This document shows, piece by piece, positions 32,227 to 32,854 of a DNA stretch of 32,854 nucleotides; the stretch's first letter is position 1; each line of letters starts with the position of its first letter. Source of the DNA: Bacteroidota bacterium. Lineage in GTDB: Bacteria > Bacteroidota > Bacteroidia > Chitinophagales > Chitinophagaceae. The notes under the pieces were generated by a model. That model saw only the letters and a program-made list of their open reading frames with translations. It was not told the DNA's origin and did no database searches. The position numbers were made by a program, and so were the translations under genes. The DNA is taken from assembly GCA_013285595.1 (NCBI GenBank), contig JABDHF010000025.1, positions 1 to 32,854 on the forward strand, given 5' to 3'.

Positions 32227-32439
32227 ATGGAAAATAACAACATAGAAGATCTAAAAAAAGCTCCTTCTGAAAGGAGCTTATACCTAAAGGTAGAATCAAG
32301 CGACAAGAATCGCATTTTGAATTTCATTGGAGAGATTATTGAAAAGCCTGTGTTACACAGAATTTACGCTCAAAAATTAGAAAATGGCGATTACTCTGTA
32401 GAAGTAATCGAAAGTTCAGATGAGCCGCCTATTCTTTAA
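32227..32439 (+). CDS. small protein of unknown function
   Basis: The 70-residue product has no signal peptide or membrane segment, is acidic at both ends and has a middle part (LYLKVESSDKNRILNFIGEI then VLHRIYAQKLENGDYSVEVI) that could form a small alpha-beta fold. It starts with an ATG 107 bases from the divergent YfhO gene and has no obvious ribosome-binding site. The last 11 bases overlap the convergent CxxC gene. I recognise no family. Confidence 0.6.
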   Translation: MENNNIEDLKKAPSERSLYLKVESSDKNRILNFIGEIIEKPVLHRIYAQKLENGDYSVEVIESSDEPPIL

Positions 32440-32644
32440 ATCCCTTATAGTTATTAATATGATGAGCTGCACGAACTAATTGAAATCGTGGATGAGCTCC
32501 CTTTCCACAACCATTACATGGTGGAAAGTGTTCATCTAATACAGCAGTTACTTCATGTTCCTGTATATGATTTCTGTCATGTAAAACTTTGTAAATACCC
32601 GATGCTGGTACTTTATCTCCTGGTTTGTAAATTTCATTTGCCAT
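32429..32644 (-). CDS. YjzC-like small protein with CxxC motif
   Basis: The 71-residue protein starts with the KPGDKVPASGIYKV pattern of YjzC-like proteins and continues with HEVTAVLDEHFPPCNGCG, a CxxC pair that could bind zinc. The closing RFQLVRAAHHI stretch is shared by small conserved proteins found in many bacterial phyla. The function is unknown. Its start codon abuts a 16-bp palindrome, and its stop overlaps the convergent 70-residue gene by 11 bases. A TACTTTTG -7-like element lies about 56 bases upstream. Confidence 0.8.
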   Translation of the reverse strand: MANEIYKPGDKVPASGIYKVLHDRNHIQEHEVTAVLDEHFPPCNGCGKGAHPRFQLVRAAHHINNYKGFKE

Positions 32645-32686
32645 AATTATAATATGCTCCTAAGTTTTATGGAGCATATTATAATT
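32645..32686. repeat. 16-bp palindrome against the start codon of the CxxC gene
   Basis: AATTATAATATGCTCC (32645-32660) is an exact reverse complement of GGAGCATATTATAATT (32671-32686), with a 10-base spacer TAAGTTTTAT. On the minus strand the hairpin ends directly at the ATG (32644-32642). As RNA it would place a stem right against the start codon; as DNA it could be an operator. Confidence 0.88.
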
Positions 32687-32699
32687 CTCAAATATCATA

Positions 32700-32707
32700 C
32701 AAAAGTA
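32700..32707 (-). promoter_or_regulatory. -7-like element upstream of the CxxC gene
   Basis: On the minus strand TACTTTTG matches TAnnTTTG and lies 56 bases before the start, with the palindrome in between, so the palindrome would be in the leader. No clear TTG is found about 19 bases further up. Confidence 0.3.
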
Positions 32708-32721
32708 ATTTTTTAGACAAA

Positions 32722-32854
32722 ATGGCAGATTTTAACACAAAATTGCGCCAAGTAGGTACGTACGTAACTTTTTTAGGTGATTTATCGACCGAAACTTACT
32801 TTTGTAAAACCAATCAATTGAGGGTCATATTTGGAAAATCCACTGGAAGTTTAT
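32722..32854 (+). CDS. possible start of a gene running off the window
   Basis: From ATG 32722 an open frame of 44 codons reaches the window end, beginning MADFNTKLRQVGTYVTFLGD. It has no recognisable motif. It is divergent from the CxxC gene, a normal arrangement. A TACTTTTG element inside it (32797-32804) could instead be the promoter of a gene starting after the window, in which case this frame is not coding. Confidence 0.25.
   Translation, partial: MADFNTKLRQVGTYVTFLGDLSTETYFCKTNQLRVIFGKSTGSL

Noticed and set aside
1-32854. tRNA, rRNA, insertion sequences or prophage genes
   Set aside because: No cloverleaf-like sequence, rRNA stretch, transposase, integrase or terminal inverted repeats with target duplications were recognised by eye; small non-coding RNAs cannot be excluded.

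Overview
The window looks like chromosomal DNA of a Bacteroidota bacterium, most likely from the Chitinophagaceae or a near relative. Pointers are a TPR-linked adenylate cyclase of the type common there, a PorT-like outer-membrane barrel, two ECF sigma factors with Bacteroidota-style neighbours, a BY-kinase with a Gly-Tyr tail, few Shine-Dalgarno motifs, and some start regions with the Bacteroidota -7 element TAnnTTTG. No rRNA, tRNA, transposase, phage gene or CRISPR array was seen.

Layout. 1-2078: 3' part of a TPR/adenylate-cyclase gene, apparently frameshifted near position 110. 2208-3874: a DarT/DarG DNA ADP-ribosylation toxin-antitoxin pair, followed by two hairpins and a small membrane protein. 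4333-4949: the only long non-genic stretch; it holds a 102-nt tandem repeat whose minus strand carries three evenly spaced micro-ORFs. 4950-7209: a polysaccharide flippase and a GT2 glycosyltransferase. 7230-7979 (minus): a PorT-type barrel. 8058-11138: two GNAT acetyltransferases, a possible tiny ORF, a class A beta-lactamase and a DinB-fold protein, closed by a strong terminator. 11308-14426: an ECF sigma factor with a membrane partner, signal peptidase I and a secreted protein of unknown role. 14479-16168 (minus): a YCII protein and an ECF42-like sigma factor split by a 21-bp perfect hairpin. 16296-16855 (minus): a RelE/ParE-type toxin-antitoxin pair. 16948-17346 (minus): methylmalonyl-CoA epimerase. 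17461-19641: iscS-iscU-iscA. 19815-20111 (minus): a small basic secreted protein. 20217-29714: a surface-polysaccharide locus (PHP phosphatase, nucleotide-sugar dehydrogenase, Wza, Wzc, Wzm, Wzt, sugar aminotransferase, methyltransferase). 29721-32120 (minus): a YfhO-type membrane protein. 32227-32854: a 70-aa protein, a convergent CxxC protein with a palindrome against its start codon, and possibly the start of another gene.

How the genes fit together. The polysaccharide locus has sugar-precursor genes, an ABC export pair whose ATPase carries a C-terminal extension like those that recognise glycan chain ends, a methyltransferase that could cap the chain, and a Wza/Wzc/PHP-phosphatase set more often paired with Wzy-dependent export. 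The iscSUA genes are a minimal Fe-S assembly operon. Two toxin-antitoxin systems, a beta-lactamase and two acetyltransferases make the first half of the window look accessory. The least explained element is the repeat array at 4433-4765.
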